Shown here: positions 12,032-24,131 of the stretch, piece after piece
Layout: each line of letters opens with the position of its first letter
How positions within the stretch are numbered: the stretch's first letter is position 1
Source of the DNA: Chlamydia pecorum E58
GTDB taxonomy: Bacteria; Chlamydiota; Chlamydiia; Chlamydiales; Chlamydiaceae
DNA: 64,000 nt
NCBI RefSeq assembly: GCF_000204135.1
Contig: NC_015408.1
Coordinates: 1,042,198 to 1,106,197, forward strand
Direction of reading: 5' to 3'
Translations under genes and position numbers: made by a program
Notes under the pieces: generated by a model
The model's input: only the letters and a program-made list of their open reading frames with translations
Told to the model about the DNA's origin: nothing
Database searches by the model: none

Positions 12032-12658
12032 TTAAGATCCTTGGAATATCATTTCACGAAAGTCTTTTTGCAAATAGCGCAAAAATAGCTCTAGCAAAGC
12101 CTCTGAACTCAGGTCTAACACCCAGTCCTTATCTTCCACCTTAAGCTGAACTCCCCCGGAAAAATTTCCTATTATAAGGCTTTTCTTTCTTAATTTTGCT
12201 GTTACAGATTTTCCTAAAAGCTCATTCACATTACGAGGAGAAACATGTTTACCTATGTAAGCACTAAGACTTCCTGTAATTCCTTGACCCTCTACTGCAG
12301 AAATCATTGCCTCCATAAGCTTTGCAACAAACTCAGGATCTATTGTGATCTGCTCTAACCACTCTGCCAAGGCTTCTCGGAAAATTGTATTTTCTACAGC
12401 TTGCTTTAAAGACTCTAACGTACGCTTTCCAGCTAAAGCTAAAGCAGCTTCTCCTTGTTTTATCTTATGACTCGCTTGATCTTCTGCAGAAAGAATTATC
12501 TCTTTCGCTTGCTCTTTGGCATCTTGGATGATCCTTTTAGCTTGCTCCTTAGCATTACAAACAATGACTTCTGCTTCTTCTTCTGCTGGCTTTAAGGTTT
12601 CTATTCGCAAAGCATCACATATCTGCTTCAGCTTATCATTTGCTCCAAGATCCGCCAT
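12032..12658 (-). CDS. atpE: V-type ATP synthase subunit E (peripheral stalk)
   Basis: A 208-residue peripheral-stalk subunit. Residues about 18-85 form a long charged alanine-rich helix ([24 protein letters not shown]), followed by a globular C-terminal head-binding domain ending at [11 protein letters not shown]. It is the first gene of the ATPase operon, which runs on the minus strand through atpK. No subunit F or G gene is visible in the block. The 119-base gap to the divergent secreted-protein gene must hold the operon promoter, but I cannot pick one box convincingly. Confidence 0.93.
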   Translation of the reverse strand: MADLGANDKLKQICDALRIETLKPAEEEAEVIVCNAKEQAKRIIQDAKEQAKEIILSAEDQASHKIKQGEAALALAGKRTLESLKQAVENTIFREALAEWLEQITIDPEFVAKLMEAMISAVEGQGITGSLSAYIGKHVSPRNVNELLGKSVTAKLRKKSLIIGNFSGGVQLKVEDKDWVLDLSSEALLELFLRYLQKDFREMIFQGS

Positions 12659-12777
12659 AATTTTACCGCTTGCTAATGAGAAACAGAGTGTTTAAAAAAA
12701 AAGATAGCTCTATAATTCAACTAGGTTTGCAGTTTATAGTATCGTCATATTTAAATGAAATTAAATAAAAGTTTTTC

Positions 12778-13533
12778 ATGAAACACTTGGTTCTGATTGC
12801 AGCTTTATTCACAATATCTTCTGTGTATGCATCTCCTCATAGACAGACACAACCACAACAATTTCAGCAACAACGCTCTAAAACTCCACAGCGCTTTCGC
12901 AAATCTTTCAAAAGTCCTGAGATAAAAAAGCCTACCTATAAGCAGCCTAAAAGGCATTCTCAACCAAGAAACAAAAAGAAGTTCTCTCAGAGAAAGCCTT
13001 CGTCCCCTAACCTTTTATGGTCATCGTATTCTGGCGTGGGTTATACGATAAATTACCCCGAAACGTGGCAATGCATTGATGATAAAACTCAGCTTCCTGA
13101 AAAGCTTGATGCAGTATTTATTGGTCGTGGAATAGGGCAACTTACACCAACCATTAACCTTGCACAAGAAATTACTTCTAAGGGGATTTCTGAATATGTT
13201 GAGGAAGTATTAACGTATCATAAAACTCAAGATACCACTTTAGAGTCATCGATTTTTACACATATCCAATCTCAAAGCGGGGAATTTACGATTATAAAAA
13301 CAGAAAAGAACTCTTCTTGGGGGCGAGTCTATTGTCTCCAAGCAATTGCAGTTTTAAACCATACGGCATACATTCTTACAAGCACAACCACATTAGAGGA
13401 CTACCCAGAACTTTCTTTGATCTTCTTTAAAGCTGTAGCCTCCTTTTCATTAGAAGCTTCAAAAATTCCATCAGGGGATGCAATCCTTGAAGAAGCTTTA
13501 AAAAAGTTTAAAGAAGAAACTCTCGCACATTAA
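12778..13533 (+). CDS. Secreted basic protein with a DcrB/PsbP-like domain
   Basis: A 251-residue protein with a signal peptide (MKHLVLIAALFTISSVYA, cleavage after YAS or nearby). The mature N-terminus (about 20-80) is extremely rich in Gln, Lys, Arg, Pro and Ser and is probably disordered. The remainder, from YTINYPETWQC onward, resembles DcrB/PsbP-like domains with a pattern of beta strands. It corresponds by position to C. trachomatis CT311. It is divergent from the ATPase operon and convergent, with 4 bases of overlap, with the zinc-ribbon gene. A periplasmic or secreted location is inferred; function is unknown. Confidence 0.8.
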   Translation: MKHLVLIAALFTISSVYASPHRQTQPQQFQQQRSKTPQRFRKSFKSPEIKKPTYKQPKRHSQPRNKKKFSQRKPSSPNLLWSSYSGVGYTINYPETWQCIDDKTQLPEKLDAVFIGRGIGQLTPTINLAQEITSKGISEYVEEVLTYHKTQDTTLESSIFTHIQSQSGEFTIIKTEKNSSWGRVYCLQAIAVLNHTAYILTSTTTLEDYPELSLIFFKAVASFSLEASKIPSGDAILEEALKKFKEETLAH

Positions 13534-13916
13534 CTAAGAAAAGAACTTTCTTTGTGCAGCACGTGATTCTGCAAAGCATCGAAGATGAAGCGTATTGCAA
13601 TTTTCTTCCCATCTAAAACGAGATTCAACACTACAGGAAATCGAGAAAATAGCAATTGGAATGGGATTTCTACAGATTTATCGCCATGCATAGATACAGA
13701 AACCGCAGCATCCCCAAGAATAGCATTTGCATCATATATTCTAGAGCATAATGCAACAAACTGACGAATAGCATTACGCATCGCTGTATCAAAAGTAAAC
13801 GTCGATGCACACAAACTACAGGTCAAATTTTGCTCTACATCAAAAACAGAAAAAGAAACTGAGCCTTTATTACAACAGGGACAAGAAAAAGCTAATAGCT
13901 GAGTGTTTTTGCTCAT
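13530..13916 (-). CDS. Small zinc-ribbon protein (CT312-like)
   Basis: A 128-residue protein with an N-terminal CPCC...CSLC arrangement (cysteines near residues 12-15 and 33-36) that should bind one Zn or Fe. After it comes a compact alpha/beta domain. Chlamydial homologues have sometimes been labelled as predicted ferredoxins, but the spacing fits a zinc ribbon better than a 2Fe-2S ferredoxin. The ATG at 13916 is preceded by a weak AAGGAAAAA stretch. It is about 60 bases from tal and may share its transcript. Function is not known. Confidence 0.75.
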   Translation of the reverse strand: MSKNTQLLAFSCPCCNKGSVSFSVFDVEQNLTCSLCASTFTFDTAMRNAIRQFVALCSRIYDANAILGDAAVSVSMHGDKSVEIPFQLLFSRFPVVLNLVLDGKKIAIRFIFDALQNHVLHKESSFLS

Positions 13917-13979
13917 GATGCGATCTTTTTTTCCTTCAAGGCAAGAGTTTTAAAGAAAAGCTTAAAAAAAGACAAGCTC

Positions 13980-14963
13980 CTAAGCCTCTGCCGCCCCTAT
14001 TTGCTTAATGAATTCAGTAACTGCAGCCTCAAGAATTTGAGTATCCCCAGAAAATATACGGATTCCCTCAGCAAGCTTTTCTGTAGCCATAGCATCTTCA
14101 TTCATTAAGAAACGAAACGCGCTTTCCGTAAGCTCTACAGATTGAATATCTAAAGACTTTACCTCTGCCGGATCTAGCTTTTTCTCAATCTTCTCTTGAC
14201 CTCTTCTCAACTCCTCTATCAACTTAGGAGAAATCGTTAAAAGATCACAACCAGCAAGAGCTAAAATTTGTTCCTTTGTTCTAAAAGATGCAGCCATAAT
14301 CTGCGTAGGAATATCAAATTTTTTATAATACGCATAAATACTAGAAACAGAAGCAACACCGGGATCAGCTTCTATTGAATACCCCTCTTCACCATAAGCT
14401 GCTATCCACCAATCATAAATACGCCCAACAAAAGGAGAGATTAGCGTTGCTTTCGCTTGAGCTGCAGCAATTGCTTGAATAAGGTTAAAAACCAGGGTTA
14501 CATTACATGCTATCCCTTGACTTTCCAGCAACTTCACAGCTTGAATTCCTTCCCACGTCGCAGGAATTTTCACTAGCAAACGTTTCTTATCTCCACCCAT
14601 GGTTTCATATAGTTGAGATAAAAAAATGGCTCTCTGCACAATAGCTTCTTTACTAAAAGATAAACGAGCATCTACCTCTAAAGAAACCCTACCGGGAACG
14701 TTTTTTAAGATCTCCAAACCAAAATTCACCTGAATTTTATCTAAGATAAAATTCAGAGTTTGAACGTCGTCGCCATTTTGTTGAATCCCCCAAACTACTG
14801 CTTCGTTGAGTAATTCCTGGTATTTTTTCTCTTGTGCAACCTTTAAAATCAAAGAAGGGTTTGTCGTAGCATCACGGGCACCTGAAGACTTTACTAGGTC
14901 AGGATCACCACTATCACAAACGATAACGCTCCACTGCTGTAGTTGATCTAATTGACTAGACAT
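13980..14963 (-). CDS. tal: Transaldolase
   Basis: A 327-residue class I transaldolase of the pentose phosphate pathway, moving a dihydroxyacetone unit between sedoheptulose-7-P and glyceraldehyde-3-P. I set the start at the ATG at 14963 ([20 protein letters not shown]), which has an AGGGGG site upstream; the frame opens further to 15005. The Schiff-base lysine is in [14 protein letters not shown] (K132 region). DATTNPSL and [11 protein letters not shown] are further family signatures. It lies about 110 bases downstream of rpoC on the same strand, the usual chlamydial order. Confidence 0.97.
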   Translation of the reverse strand: MSSQLDQLQQWSVIVCDSGDPDLVKSSGARDATTNPSLILKVAQEKKYQELLNEAVVWGIQQNGDDVQTLNFILDKIQVNFGLEILKNVPGRVSLEVDARLSFSKEAIVQRAIFLSQLYETMGGDKKRLLVKIPATWEGIQAVKLLESQGIACNVTLVFNLIQAIAAAQAKATLISPFVGRIYDWWIAAYGEEGYSIEADPGVASVSSIYAYYKKFDIPTQIMAASFRTKEQILALAGCDLLTISPKLIEELRRGQEKIEKKLDPAEVKSLDIQSVELTESAFRFLMNEDAMATEKLAEGIRIFSGDTQILEAAVTEFIKQIGAAEA

Positions 14964-15071
14964 AAGCCCCCTGTCATCATTGCTTCTTCTAAGCCAAGCT
15001 ATCAAAAAAAATGATTACTATCAAGGGAGGTTTGGTTCTTATTCTTTCCGCCCCTCCCCTTAATTTTCTAA

Positions 15072-18000
15072 CTAACAAGTACATTCAGATTCGCTGACAA
15101 AATCAAAAACGAGATCCTCTTGTTCTTTCTCTAAGTAGTGTTTTATTCGCTTATGAGTTTCAAATCCCGTACCTCCAGGAATCATGTGCCCCATAATTAC
15201 ATTTTCCTTGAAGCCTAATAAATAGTCTGTCTTACTACTGCATGCGGCATCCGTCAATACACGTGTAGTATCTTGGAATGAGGCAGCGGAAATAAAGGAT
15301 TCTGTTCCTAATGAAGCCTTAGTAATTCCTAACAACACAGGAACTGCCTGCGCTGGCTTGCCTCCATCTTCTTCTGTACGGCGGTTCTCTTCGTAAAACT
15401 CTTTTTTATTAACATCTTCGCCAAAAAGGAATGTTGTATCACCTGGATCGGTAATACGGATCTTTTGTAGCATTTGTCGCACGATAATTTCTATGTGCTT
15501 ATCGTTAATATCCACACCCTGCAGACGATATACCTCTTGAACCTCATTCACGAGATATTTTTGCAACTCGCGAACACCGCAAATTTCCAGAATCTCATGA
15601 GGAACTACTAAGCCATCAGTAAGTTGCTGTCCTTTAATCACACTATCGCCACGCTGAACTATCATGTGCTTTGTTAGCGGAATCAAGTGTTCTTCTTCCA
15701 TGCCTGTACTCTCGTCCCGAACTACAAGAATACGTTTATTTTTCTGGATTCCCTTAAAGTCAACAATCCCATCGATTTTTGCAATGTCTGCAGCATCTTC
15801 AGGTTTACGAGCTTCGACCAATTCTGCAACTCTAGGCAAACCACCAGTAATGTCTTTTGTCTTAATCGCGCCACGAGGGAGTCTAGCCAAAAGCATTCCA
15901 GCATCAACTTGCTGGCCTTCTTCTACAGAAATAATAGCTCCAGAAGGGATAGCATAAGTTCCTACAAGTTCTGAAAAATCTTGATCACTATAAATAGCAA
16001 TTTGAGGGTGTAGCTCCCCTCGATGCTGCTTCACAATCAATTCTACAAGCCCAGTATTTTTATTTGTTACCTTCTCTGTAGAAATTCCTTCAACCAAGTC
16101 TTCATATTTTACAAATCCTGGCTTATCGCAGATAATAGGAATGTTATGTAACTCAACCTCTGCTATCTTCTGCCCTCGAGATACACTCTCTCCATCCTCT
16201 ACAAGAATCTTTACTCCAAGCTCTACAGGGAAAGTTTCCAAACTTTCTATAGATTTTGTACTTAAAAGTTTCTTGTATTCTTCAAGACTACGGCCCTCAT
16301 CGCGGACAATATGCACTGCCCCCATCTTATTCAGGACTAAATTATTTCCATCCTGTCCTTTAACAAATCTTAGGTCAGTATAAACCAATACCCCATCATA
16401 GCTAGCAACGAGCTCAGGAGTTGAAGATGTTGCAGCAATACCTCCAAGGTGAAACGTTCTCATTGTTAACTGCGTTCCAGGCTCCCCAATAGATTGTGCA
16501 GCAATAATTCCTACAGCCTCTCCTAAGCCAATAAGTCTACCATTAGCCAGATTCAAGCCATAACATTTCGCACATACACCACGACGACTTTCACAAGTTA
16601 ATGTAGAGCGAATTTTTATCGATTCAATTCCAAAGTCGTCAATAGCCTCAGCCTGTGCAGAAGTTAGCACATCGCCATTTTGAGCCAATAGCTTACTTTT
16701 ATCTCCTGGTTGATAGATGTCTTCAGCCAGAGTACGGCCATAAATACGGTCTTTCAAAGGCAAAAGCTCTTCAGATCCCTGACGAACAGCAGATACCTCA
16801 ATATGGTTCAATGTTCCGCAGTCTCTTTCCGTAATGATAACATCCTGAGCAACATCAACAAGCCTTCGCGTTAGATACCCAGAATCCGCAGTTTTCAACG
16901 CTGTATCGGCTAAACCTTTACGCGCTCCGTGAGATGAAATCGAATACTCTAAAACAGTCAATCCTTCTCGGAAATTCGAAGTAATCGGAGATTCAATAAT
17001 TGCTCCGTTCGGCTTCGCCATCAATCCCCGTAATGCCCCCAACTGCTTCAGCTGAGAACGGTTTCCTCTAGCTCCAGAGTCAATCATTAAGAACAAAGGA
17101 TTATGCTTACTATGAACTTGCTTACTGATTTCTACGTAAAGCGCGTTAGAAAGCTGTTCTGAAACCTCAGTCCAAATACTAATCGTTTTAGAATGACGCT
17201 CTCCATCTGTAATAATCCCATCTTCATACTGCTTTCTAACAATAGCAACCTTACTATATGCATCCTTGAGCACTTCTTCTTTAACTTCTGGGATTCTAAC
17301 ATCTTTCAATCCCATAGAAATCGCAGCTTTTGTTGCTTGAGCAAAGCCAAGATCCTTCAAGTCATCTAGGAAACGCACCGTAGCTTCAAGACCAACTTTT
17401 TTATAACACTGCAAAATCAGCTCACTGATCCGTTTGCTTGGCATACTATAATTTTGGAATCCTAACTCTTTAGGAACGATCCTATTAAACAACACCCTTC
17501 CTGGGGTGGTTTCAATAATCTGGCCATCAATACGGACTTTTATCTTTTCATGGATATGAATCCCTCGTCCTGTTTCATCACGACGATTTTCTAAAGTTTC
17601 GTCTAAAAATCCACCGTTATTTAGCGCTCTTAGAACCTCTGTTACATCTTTAAAGACCTTCGTTTTCTCACCGTGATCCTCAGGGAAATACGTAGGATCT
17701 GCCATAAGGTAATACAACCCTAAAGTCATGTCCTTAGAAGGAATCGCTACAGGCTTTCCAGAAGAAGGAAGAAAAATATTATCTGGAGCCATCATTAAAA
17801 CTTTAGCCTCTAGCTGTGCCTCTATAGATAAAGGCACGTGAACAGCCATCTGGTCTCCATCAAAGTCTGCGTTAAAAGCAGCACAAACCAAAGGATGAAC
17901 TCGGATTGCTTTACCTTCGATCAATACAGGCTCAAATGCTTGGATTCCCAAACGGTGAAGTGTCGGCGCTCGGTTTAAAAGTACGGGATGCCCTTTAATG

Positions 18001-19253
18001 ATCTCCTCTAAAACATCCCACACTTCAGGAGCCCCACGTTGAATCATTTTCTTCGCAGAGCGAATAGTATACACACTTCCCAAGTCTTTCAGTCGTTTAA
18101 TAATAAATGGCTCAAATAACTCTAAAGCCATTTCCTTAGGAAGACCACATTGGTTGAACTTTAACTCTGGGCCAACAATAATTACAGAACGTCCGGAATA
18201 GTCTACACGCTTTCCTAAAAGATTTTGACGAAAACGCCCATTCTTTCCTTTCAACATTTCTGAAAGAGATTTTAAAGGACGATTTCCAGCTCCCATTACA
18301 GGGTGCCCATGACGTCCGTTATCAAACAGCGCATCTACAGCTTCTTGCAGCATACGCTTTTCATTTCTCACGATAACTTCTGGAGTTTTTAAACGTAAAA
18401 TCGCTTTTAAACGATTATTACGATTAATCACACGACGATACAAATCATTTAAATCTGAGGTAGCAAACCGTCCCCCATCTAAAGGAACTAAAGGACGAAG
18501 ATCAGGTGGAACTACAGGAATATTTTTTAAAACCATCCACTCAGCGTTATTAGAAGAAGAAACAAATCCTTCAATAATCTTCAAACGTTTTGCAAGCTTC
18601 ATTCGTGCTTGCTGTGATTTAGTTTTACGTAAACGCTCCTTCAGCTCTTTGAGTAAACTCTGGAGATCTTCTGATTTTAAAAGATCATAAACTGCTTCTC
18701 CCCCCATTTTGGCGACAAAAGCATCTTTACCCCAACGCTCAACAACTTCACGATATTGCACATCATTTAAAAGCTGTTTTTTTGTCAAATCTGTCTTGCC
18801 CGGATCAATAACTACATATTCTTCGTAGTAGATTACACGCTCTAGATCAGAAGCTGTCATTCCCAAAACATTACCAATTCTAGAGGGGGTGGTTTTGAAA
18901 AACCAAATATGCACAATGGGCACAGCTAATTCGATATGCGCCATACGCTCACGACGAACCTTAGATAGAGTAACCTCTACACCACAGCGATCGCAAACAA
19001 TTCCCTTGTGTTTAATCTTCTTATACTTCCCACAACAGCATTCCCAATCCTTCGTAGGACCGAAAATTTTCTCACAGAACAAACCACCCTTTTCAGGCTT
19101 AAATGTACGGTAGTTTATTGTTTCGGGCTTTTTAATCTCTCCACATGACCACTTATCTCGAATTGTAATATCTGAAGCAATACCTATTTCTAATTTATCA
19201 AACAGCCCTTCCTTAACTAAGGCTGAAATGTCTCGAGAATTTTCTCCGAACAT
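15072..19253 (-). CDS. rpoC: RNA polymerase subunit beta'
   Basis: The beta' subunit, 1393 residues from the ATG at 19253 (MFGENSRDIS), which has GGAG seven bases upstream; five more codons are possible up to 19268. It carries the N-terminal Zn site (CCCG...CDRCG), the catalytic NADFDGDQMAVH loop, the bridge helix and trigger loop region, and the second Zn site (CESRRGVCAKCYG). The length equals that of chlamydial RpoC. It follows rpoB by about 23 bases and is co-transcribed with it. Confidence 0.98.
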   Translation of the reverse strand: MFGENSRDISALVKEGLFDKLEIGIASDITIRDKWSCGEIKKPETINYRTFKPEKGGLFCEKIFGPTKDWECCCGKYKKIKHKGIVCDRCGVEVTLSKVRRERMAHIELAVPIVHIWFFKTTPSRIGNVLGMTASDLERVIYYEEYVVIDPGKTDLTKKQLLNDVQYREVVERWGKDAFVAKMGGEAVYDLLKSEDLQSLLKELKERLRKTKSQQARMKLAKRLKIIEGFVSSSNNAEWMVLKNIPVVPPDLRPLVPLDGGRFATSDLNDLYRRVINRNNRLKAILRLKTPEVIVRNEKRMLQEAVDALFDNGRHGHPVMGAGNRPLKSLSEMLKGKNGRFRQNLLGKRVDYSGRSVIIVGPELKFNQCGLPKEMALELFEPFIIKRLKDLGSVYTIRSAKKMIQRGAPEVWDVLEEIIKGHPVLLNRAPTLHRLGIQAFEPVLIEGKAIRVHPLVCAAFNADFDGDQMAVHVPLSIEAQLEAKVLMMAPDNIFLPSSGKPVAIPSKDMTLGLYYLMADPTYFPEDHGEKTKVFKDVTEVLRALNNGGFLDETLENRRDETGRGIHIHEKIKVRIDGQIIETTPGRVLFNRIVPKELGFQNYSMPSKRISELILQCYKKVGLEATVRFLDDLKDLGFAQATKAAISMGLKDVRIPEVKEEVLKDAYSKVAIVRKQYEDGIITDGERHSKTISIWTEVSEQLSNALYVEISKQVHSKHNPLFLMIDSGARGNRSQLKQLGALRGLMAKPNGAIIESPITSNFREGLTVLEYSISSHGARKGLADTALKTADSGYLTRRLVDVAQDVIITERDCGTLNHIEVSAVRQGSEELLPLKDRIYGRTLAEDIYQPGDKSKLLAQNGDVLTSAQAEAIDDFGIESIKIRSTLTCESRRGVCAKCYGLNLANGRLIGLGEAVGIIAAQSIGEPGTQLTMRTFHLGGIAATSSTPELVASYDGVLVYTDLRFVKGQDGNNLVLNKMGAVHIVRDEGRSLEEYKKLLSTKSIESLETFPVELGVKILVEDGESVSRGQKIAEVELHNIPIICDKPGFVKYEDLVEGISTEKVTNKNTGLVELIVKQHRGELHPQIAIYSDQDFSELVGTYAIPSGAIISVEEGQQVDAGMLLARLPRGAIKTKDITGGLPRVAELVEARKPEDAADIAKIDGIVDFKGIQKNKRILVVRDESTGMEEEHLIPLTKHMIVQRGDSVIKGQQLTDGLVVPHEILEICGVRELQKYLVNEVQEVYRLQGVDINDKHIEIIVRQMLQKIRITDPGDTTFLFGEDVNKKEFYEENRRTEEDGGKPAQAVPVLLGITKASLGTESFISAASFQDTTRVLTDAACSSKTDYLLGFKENVIMGHMIPGGTGFETHKRIKHYLEKEQEDLVFDFVSESECTC

Positions 19254-19276
19254 TATCTTCTCCAACAAGTGATTTT

Positions 19277-22200
19277 TTAAGCGTCTACTACCATAGGACG
19301 AACATCAAGTCCTAAGCCTTGCATTTCTTTGATTAACACATTAAACGACTCAGGAGTTCCTGATCTTAAGAGATTCTCTCCCTTAACAATGGATTCATAA
19401 ATCCTTGTCCTTCCGGAAACATCATCAGATTTTACTGTTAAAATTTCCTGAAGTAAGTGAGCCACGCCATAAGCTTCCAAGGCCCAAACCTCCATTTCTC
19501 CAAATCTCTGTCCTCCCATCTGAGCTTTTCCACCCAAAGGTTGTTGTGTAACTAAAGAGTATGGCCCAATAGACCTTGCGTGAATCTTATCCGCAATTAA
19601 GTGGCTAAGTTTTAACATATAAATATAACCGATAACAACTCTATTATCGAATCGTTCACCGGTCTTTCCATCATACAAGAAAGACTTTCCATCTGCAGGA
19701 AGCCCCTGCTCTATCATCATATCCCAGATGCGACTCTCAGGAAATCCTTCAAATACTGGGGTCTTCACATAAATTCCTGCAGTTTTCGCTGCATAACCTA
19801 AGTGCGTCTCTAATACTTGCCCGAGGTTCATCCTAGAAGGCACCCCAAGAGGATTGAGAATCATTTGAACGGTTTCACCATTGGAAAGATATGGCATATC
19901 TGCTTCTGGAACAATTTTCGATACCACACCCTTATTTCCATGGCGCCCAGCCATTTTATCTCCGACTTGCAGTTTACGCTTTGAAGCAACATAGACTTTC
20001 ACCTGGCGAATTACACCATGATCAAGGTCTGCATCTCCTTCACGAATGTGCTCAATCTCAGTTTTATAATTTACTTCTAAACTTTGTAATGCTGTTTCAT
20101 AGTCAGACAACATTCCCTTCAAAACATCGTAGATCTCACATGGAGGCATAAGAAGATCAACTAAAGCCTCCTTCTCAAGAATCTCTATGATCTCCTGATC
20201 AAAAATCGTTCCTTCGTGAACCAACACATCTGCTGTGCGACGATGAATAATGGCAGCTGGAGCTTTTTCATTAAATAAAAGAGCCCCAATCTTTTCGCGA
20301 TATTCGGTTTTAAGTGCGGCAACTTGATTTTTATAGTTTTTCTGCAAGTCCTTAAGATGTACAGCCTCTTCAATAAGCTCATCATCGCTTTTCGACAATC
20401 TATCTTTGCGACTAAAGACTTTTACATCCATGACAACGCCTTCAGTCCCTGGAGGCACTGTAAGAGAAGCGTCTTTCACATCTGCAGCTTTTTCTCCAAA
20501 AATAGCCCTAAGCAACCGCTCCTCTGGAGCTAATTCTGTTTCAGATTTTGGAGTGATTTTTCCAACTAAAATATCTCCAGGCTTCACTTCCGCGCCAATA
20601 CGGATAATCCCATCCTCACCAAGATTCGCCAAAATCTCTTCGGACACATTAGGAATATCTCTAGTGATCTCTTCCTTACCTAGCTTTGTATCACGAGCGG
20701 TTAACTCAAACTCTTCAATGTAAATCGAAGTATAAGCATCATTTTTAATGAGCTTTTCAGAGATAATAATCGCATCTTCGAAGTTGTATCCATACCAGGG
20801 CATGAATGCAACCAGAACATTTTTCCCCAAAGCAAGCTCTCCACGATCCGTAGCTGGTCCATCTGCTATTACATCCCCTTTGGTCACAACGTCACCGACA
20901 GAACACAAAGGCCTTTGATTAATACACGTCCCAGAATTAGATCTTAAGAACTTTTTCAGATGGTACGTACGCTTAATTGTCGGATTATACTTTGCTGCAA
21001 CAACAACCTTATATCCGTCAACATACTCAACCACGCCATCCTCCTCTACGACGACGATAGCCCCGGAATCTTTCGCTGCACGCGCTTCTAATCCAGTACC
21101 AACTATTGGCGTTTCTGTTTTTAACAAAGGCACTGCTTGCCTCTGCATGTTTGATCCCATCAAGGCTCGGTTCGCGTCATCATGCTCTAAGAAGGGAATT
21201 AAGCCAGTAACGATAGATACCAGCTGCTTAGGAGAAACATCCATATGCGTGACTGTAGACGTATCTGCTTCAAAAGCTTCCCCACGATAACGAGCCCAAC
21301 ACAAAGGCTCTGTGAACATATTAAATTCATCTAAACTTGCAGAAGCCTGAGCTATTACGCACTCCTCTTCTACATTGGCTGCCATATATTCAATTTCATC
21401 TGTCACAACTCCGTCACGCACGATACGATACGGAGTTTCAATAAATCCAAACTCATTAATTTTCGCAAAGGCAGAAAGAGAAGAAATCAAACCAATATTT
21501 GGCCCTTCTGGAGTTTCAATAGGGCAAATACGTCCGTAATGACTAGAGTGAACGTCTCGGACTTCAAATCCTGCACGCTCTCTATTCAACCCTCCAGGTC
21601 CTAAAGCAGATAAACGACGCTTGTGAGTAAGCTCTGCTACAGGGTTAGTTTGATCCATAAATTGAGATAGCTGAGAGCGCCCAAAAAAATCTTTAAGTAC
21701 GCTTGCAAGCCCTTTTGCAGAAACAACTTTTCCAGGGGTCAAAGTATCAGAAGAAAAATCGAAAAGATTCATTCTCTCTCGAACAATCTTTTCCATTCTA
21801 GCTAAACCAGCACGGCACTGATTTTGGATAAGCTCACCCACAGAACGAACACGCCGGTTTGCTAAGTGGTCAATATCATCTACCGTAGCCTTTTCATCAC
21901 CCATTTTCAAACGAATTAAGTACTTCAAGGCACCGATAACATCTTCTTTCCGCAAAGTTACCTGAGAGAGCGTCTCATCATCTATAGGAAAACCTAGCTT
22001 GCAATTTAGCTTATACCGCCCTACACGACCTAAATTATACCGTTTAGGATCAAAAAATAATCGCATGATCGTAGATCGTGCATTAGCAAGAGTTGCAGGC
22101 TCACCTGGGCGTAATCTACGATAAAAATCTTTAAGAGCAGATTCGTAGGAGTCCGTTGGATCTTTTGCCAACATCTTGATGATAGGGTGATTTTCATCTG

Positions 22201-23035
22201 CTCCTACAGCAATTTTTAAGGAAGCTATGCCTGCATCTAACATACGCTTAAGCATAGCTGTACTGAGTTTTTCTCCAGCCTTGCCATAAACAAGAGAAGA
22301 GGTCTCATCAATAACATTATCAGCTAAAACTTTCCCAACAAGAAGTGTAAAGTCTTTTTCACTTCTTAAAGAGTTTTCCTCAATTTGGAAAAATTCTTCT
22401 ATGATATCAGCGTCAGAAGAGTAGCCCAAAGCTCTTATGAAGGTCATAGCCAAGATCTTTCTTCGTCGCTTTTTCCTATCAATATGAATATAGATAAGAT
22501 CGTTGACATCAAAAATAGCTTCTAACCAACTTCCTCTATAAGGAATGATTCTAAAGGAAAATAGAATACTTCCTTTAGAGTGCTTTTCTTGCTCAAAATT
22601 GATTCCAGGAGAACGATGCACCTGAGAAACCACAACCCGCTCAGCACCGTTAATAATAAAAGTTCCTTTATCAGTCATTATGGGAATTGTTCCCATATAG
22701 ACCTCTTCTTCTTTAATCCCAGTTTCATCTGTAAGACGAAAACGAACTTTCAAAGTTACACTATAAGTAATTCCCCTACGAATACATTCTTCAGGAGAAT
22801 ACTTAGGCACACCTAAATTATAAGAAAGGTATTCTAAAATTGTAGCTTCATTGTAGGATTTAATAGGGAAGATTTCTCTAAAGACTTCTTCTAAGCCAAC
22901 ATTCTCTCTTTCCTCTGCTAGCTTGCCAATCTGAAGAAATTGCTTATAAGATTTTATTTGAACTTCAATAAGGTTAGGAAGATCTAAGACATCTTCCTTC
23001 TGTTTAACACTGACCCGATGAGGGCTCTTGAACAT
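19277..23035 (-). CDS. rpoB: RNA polymerase subunit beta
   Basis: The 1252-residue beta subunit. The rifamycin-pocket region reads [28 protein letters not shown], with the wild-type D, H, S and L residues, so rifamycin sensitivity is predicted. The [25 protein letters not shown] block and the C-terminal [27 protein letters not shown] segment are intact. The 134 bases upstream to rplL show no strong hairpin. Start ATG at 23035 gives [12 protein letters not shown]. Confidence 0.98.
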   Translation of the reverse strand: MFKSPHRVSVKQKEDVLDLPNLIEVQIKSYKQFLQIGKLAEERENVGLEEVFREIFPIKSYNEATILEYLSYNLGVPKYSPEECIRRGITYSVTLKVRFRLTDETGIKEEEVYMGTIPIMTDKGTFIINGAERVVVSQVHRSPGINFEQEKHSKGSILFSFRIIPYRGSWLEAIFDVNDLIYIHIDRKKRRRKILAMTFIRALGYSSDADIIEEFFQIEENSLRSEKDFTLLVGKVLADNVIDETSSLVYGKAGEKLSTAMLKRMLDAGIASLKIAVGADENHPIIKMLAKDPTDSYESALKDFYRRLRPGEPATLANARSTIMRLFFDPKRYNLGRVGRYKLNCKLGFPIDDETLSQVTLRKEDVIGALKYLIRLKMGDEKATVDDIDHLANRRVRSVGELIQNQCRAGLARMEKIVRERMNLFDFSSDTLTPGKVVSAKGLASVLKDFFGRSQLSQFMDQTNPVAELTHKRRLSALGPGGLNRERAGFEVRDVHSSHYGRICPIETPEGPNIGLISSLSAFAKINEFGFIETPYRIVRDGVVTDEIEYMAANVEEECVIAQASASLDEFNMFTEPLCWARYRGEAFEADTSTVTHMDVSPKQLVSIVTGLIPFLEHDDANRALMGSNMQRQAVPLLKTETPIVGTGLEARAAKDSGAIVVVEEDGVVEYVDGYKVVVAAKYNPTIKRTYHLKKFLRSNSGTCINQRPLCSVGDVVTKGDVIADGPATDRGELALGKNVLVAFMPWYGYNFEDAIIISEKLIKNDAYTSIYIEEFELTARDTKLGKEEITRDIPNVSEEILANLGEDGIIRIGAEVKPGDILVGKITPKSETELAPEERLLRAIFGEKAADVKDASLTVPPGTEGVVMDVKVFSRKDRLSKSDDELIEEAVHLKDLQKNYKNQVAALKTEYREKIGALLFNEKAPAAIIHRRTADVLVHEGTIFDQEIIEILEKEALVDLLMPPCEIYDVLKGMLSDYETALQSLEVNYKTEIEHIREGDADLDHGVIRQVKVYVASKRKLQVGDKMAGRHGNKGVVSKIVPEADMPYLSNGETVQMILNPLGVPSRMNLGQVLETHLGYAAKTAGIYVKTPVFEGFPESRIWDMMIEQGLPADGKSFLYDGKTGERFDNRVVIGYIYMLKLSHLIADKIHARSIGPYSLVTQQPLGGKAQMGGQRFGEMEVWALEAYGVAHLLQEILTVKSDDVSGRTRIYESIVKGENLLRSGTPESFNVLIKEMQGLGLDVRPMVVDA

Positions 23036-23169
23036 GCTAGCTCTCCCTGCTATTTTAATACGACAAAACTTCCCTCACACAAGCTACTCACACAAACTTG
23101 TAAAAGGGAATACCATAACTTTATAGATGAAAAGAAACAAAACGAAAATTTTATGTTTTCGCTTTTATG

Positions 23170-23565
23170 CTACAGCCCCTTAAAAGAAGCTTTTGCTCCA
23201 GCCTCTTGCAGTTTCTTCACTGTTTCTTCAGCATCAAGCTTGGAAGTTTTTTCTTTGACGGTTTTTGGCAAGCCTTCAGTCATTTCTTTAGCTTCTTTTA
23301 AAGCCAAGCCGGTAATTTCCCGAACAACTTTTAACACACCAATTTTTTTATCCGCAGGAACATCTTCTAAAATTACAGCAAACTCTGTTGGCTCTGCAGA
23401 AGCAGCATCTCCCCCAGCAGCAGCACCCGCACCTGCAATAGCCATAACAGGAGCAGCAGCTGTAACATCCCATTTTTCTTCTAACAATTTTTTTAATTGA
23501 GACAACTCCAACACTGTTAAGTTGCTCAATGTCTCCACTAAAGTCTCCAAACTTTCTGTTGTCAC
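23170..23565 (-). CDS. rplL: Ribosomal protein L7/L12
   Basis: A 131-residue stalk protein of the 50S subunit. It has an N-terminal dimerisation domain ([27 protein letters not shown]), an Ala/Gly-rich hinge at about residues 36-55 ([20 protein letters not shown]) and the conserved C-terminal factor-binding domain ([28 protein letters not shown]). It follows rplJ by 32 bases, as in most bacteria. rpoB lies downstream. Confidence 0.98.
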   Translation of the reverse strand: MTTESLETLVETLSNLTVLELSQLKKLLEEKWDVTAAAPVMAIAGAGAAAGGDAASAEPTEFAVILEDVPADKKIGVLKVVREITGLALKEAKEMTEGLPKTVKEKTSKLDAEETVKKLQEAGAKASFKGL

Positions 23566-23597
23566 TTTGTCACCCTATCTAAATTAAAAATTTAACC

Positions 23598-24116
23598 TTA
23601 CTCTTGAGTTTTTTCTATTTTCTGCTCTACGCAAGAGAGAACTCCAGAAAGAGCACCCCCCATAACTCCAACAACTTGAGACATCGGAGCAGCAAGAATA
23701 CCCACAACTTGTTGTCTGAGTTCTTTAAGAGATGGCAACTTCGCTATAGCTTCTACCTCTTCACCAGAAAGAAAAGCGTTATCTATTCTTCCGGAGAGAA
23801 AAACTAAAGAATCGCCATGCTGTTTATTAAAATCTAATACTTGCTTTGCAGCAGAAACAGCATCCTTGTAAGAAAAAACAACACCAAGATGCCCATCAGC
23901 ATTAAAACAATCGTATTGCACTCCCTGAGACTCAAGGGCCTTAAAAAGAATCCTCTTTTTTAGCACTTCAAACTCTGCAGAAACTTCAAAGAGAGAGTTA
24001 CGAAGCTCTCGAGCATATGCAGCTGTAAATCCAAGATATCTCAATACAATGAACCCCTGGGCTGCAGAAATTTTTTCCTCTACTTCCTGTAAAAGCAACT
24101 TTTTTTCTTCTTTCAT
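23598..24116 (-). CDS. rplJ: Ribosomal protein L10
   Basis: A 172-residue protein that forms the base of the L7/L12 stalk. The N-terminal domain binds 23S rRNA ([24 protein letters not shown]) and the C-terminal helix holds the L12 dimers ([21 protein letters not shown]). In other bacteria L10 regulates its own operon by binding the leader; no such structure was identified here. It lies 15 bases after rplA. Confidence 0.97.
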   Translation of the reverse strand: MKEEKKLLLQEVEEKISAAQGFIVLRYLGFTAAYARELRNSLFEVSAEFEVLKKRILFKALESQGVQYDCFNADGHLGVVFSYKDAVSAAKQVLDFNKQHGDSLVFLSGRIDNAFLSGEEVEAIAKLPSLKELRQQVVGILAAPMSQVVGVMGGALSGVLSCVEQKIEKTQE

Positions 24117-24131
24117 TTTTCCTCTGAATGA

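Noticed and set aside
15006..15071. Hairpin between rpoC and tal
   Set aside because: AAGGGGAGG and CCTCCCTT could pair across a long loop, but there is no T tract and the pairing is imperfect.
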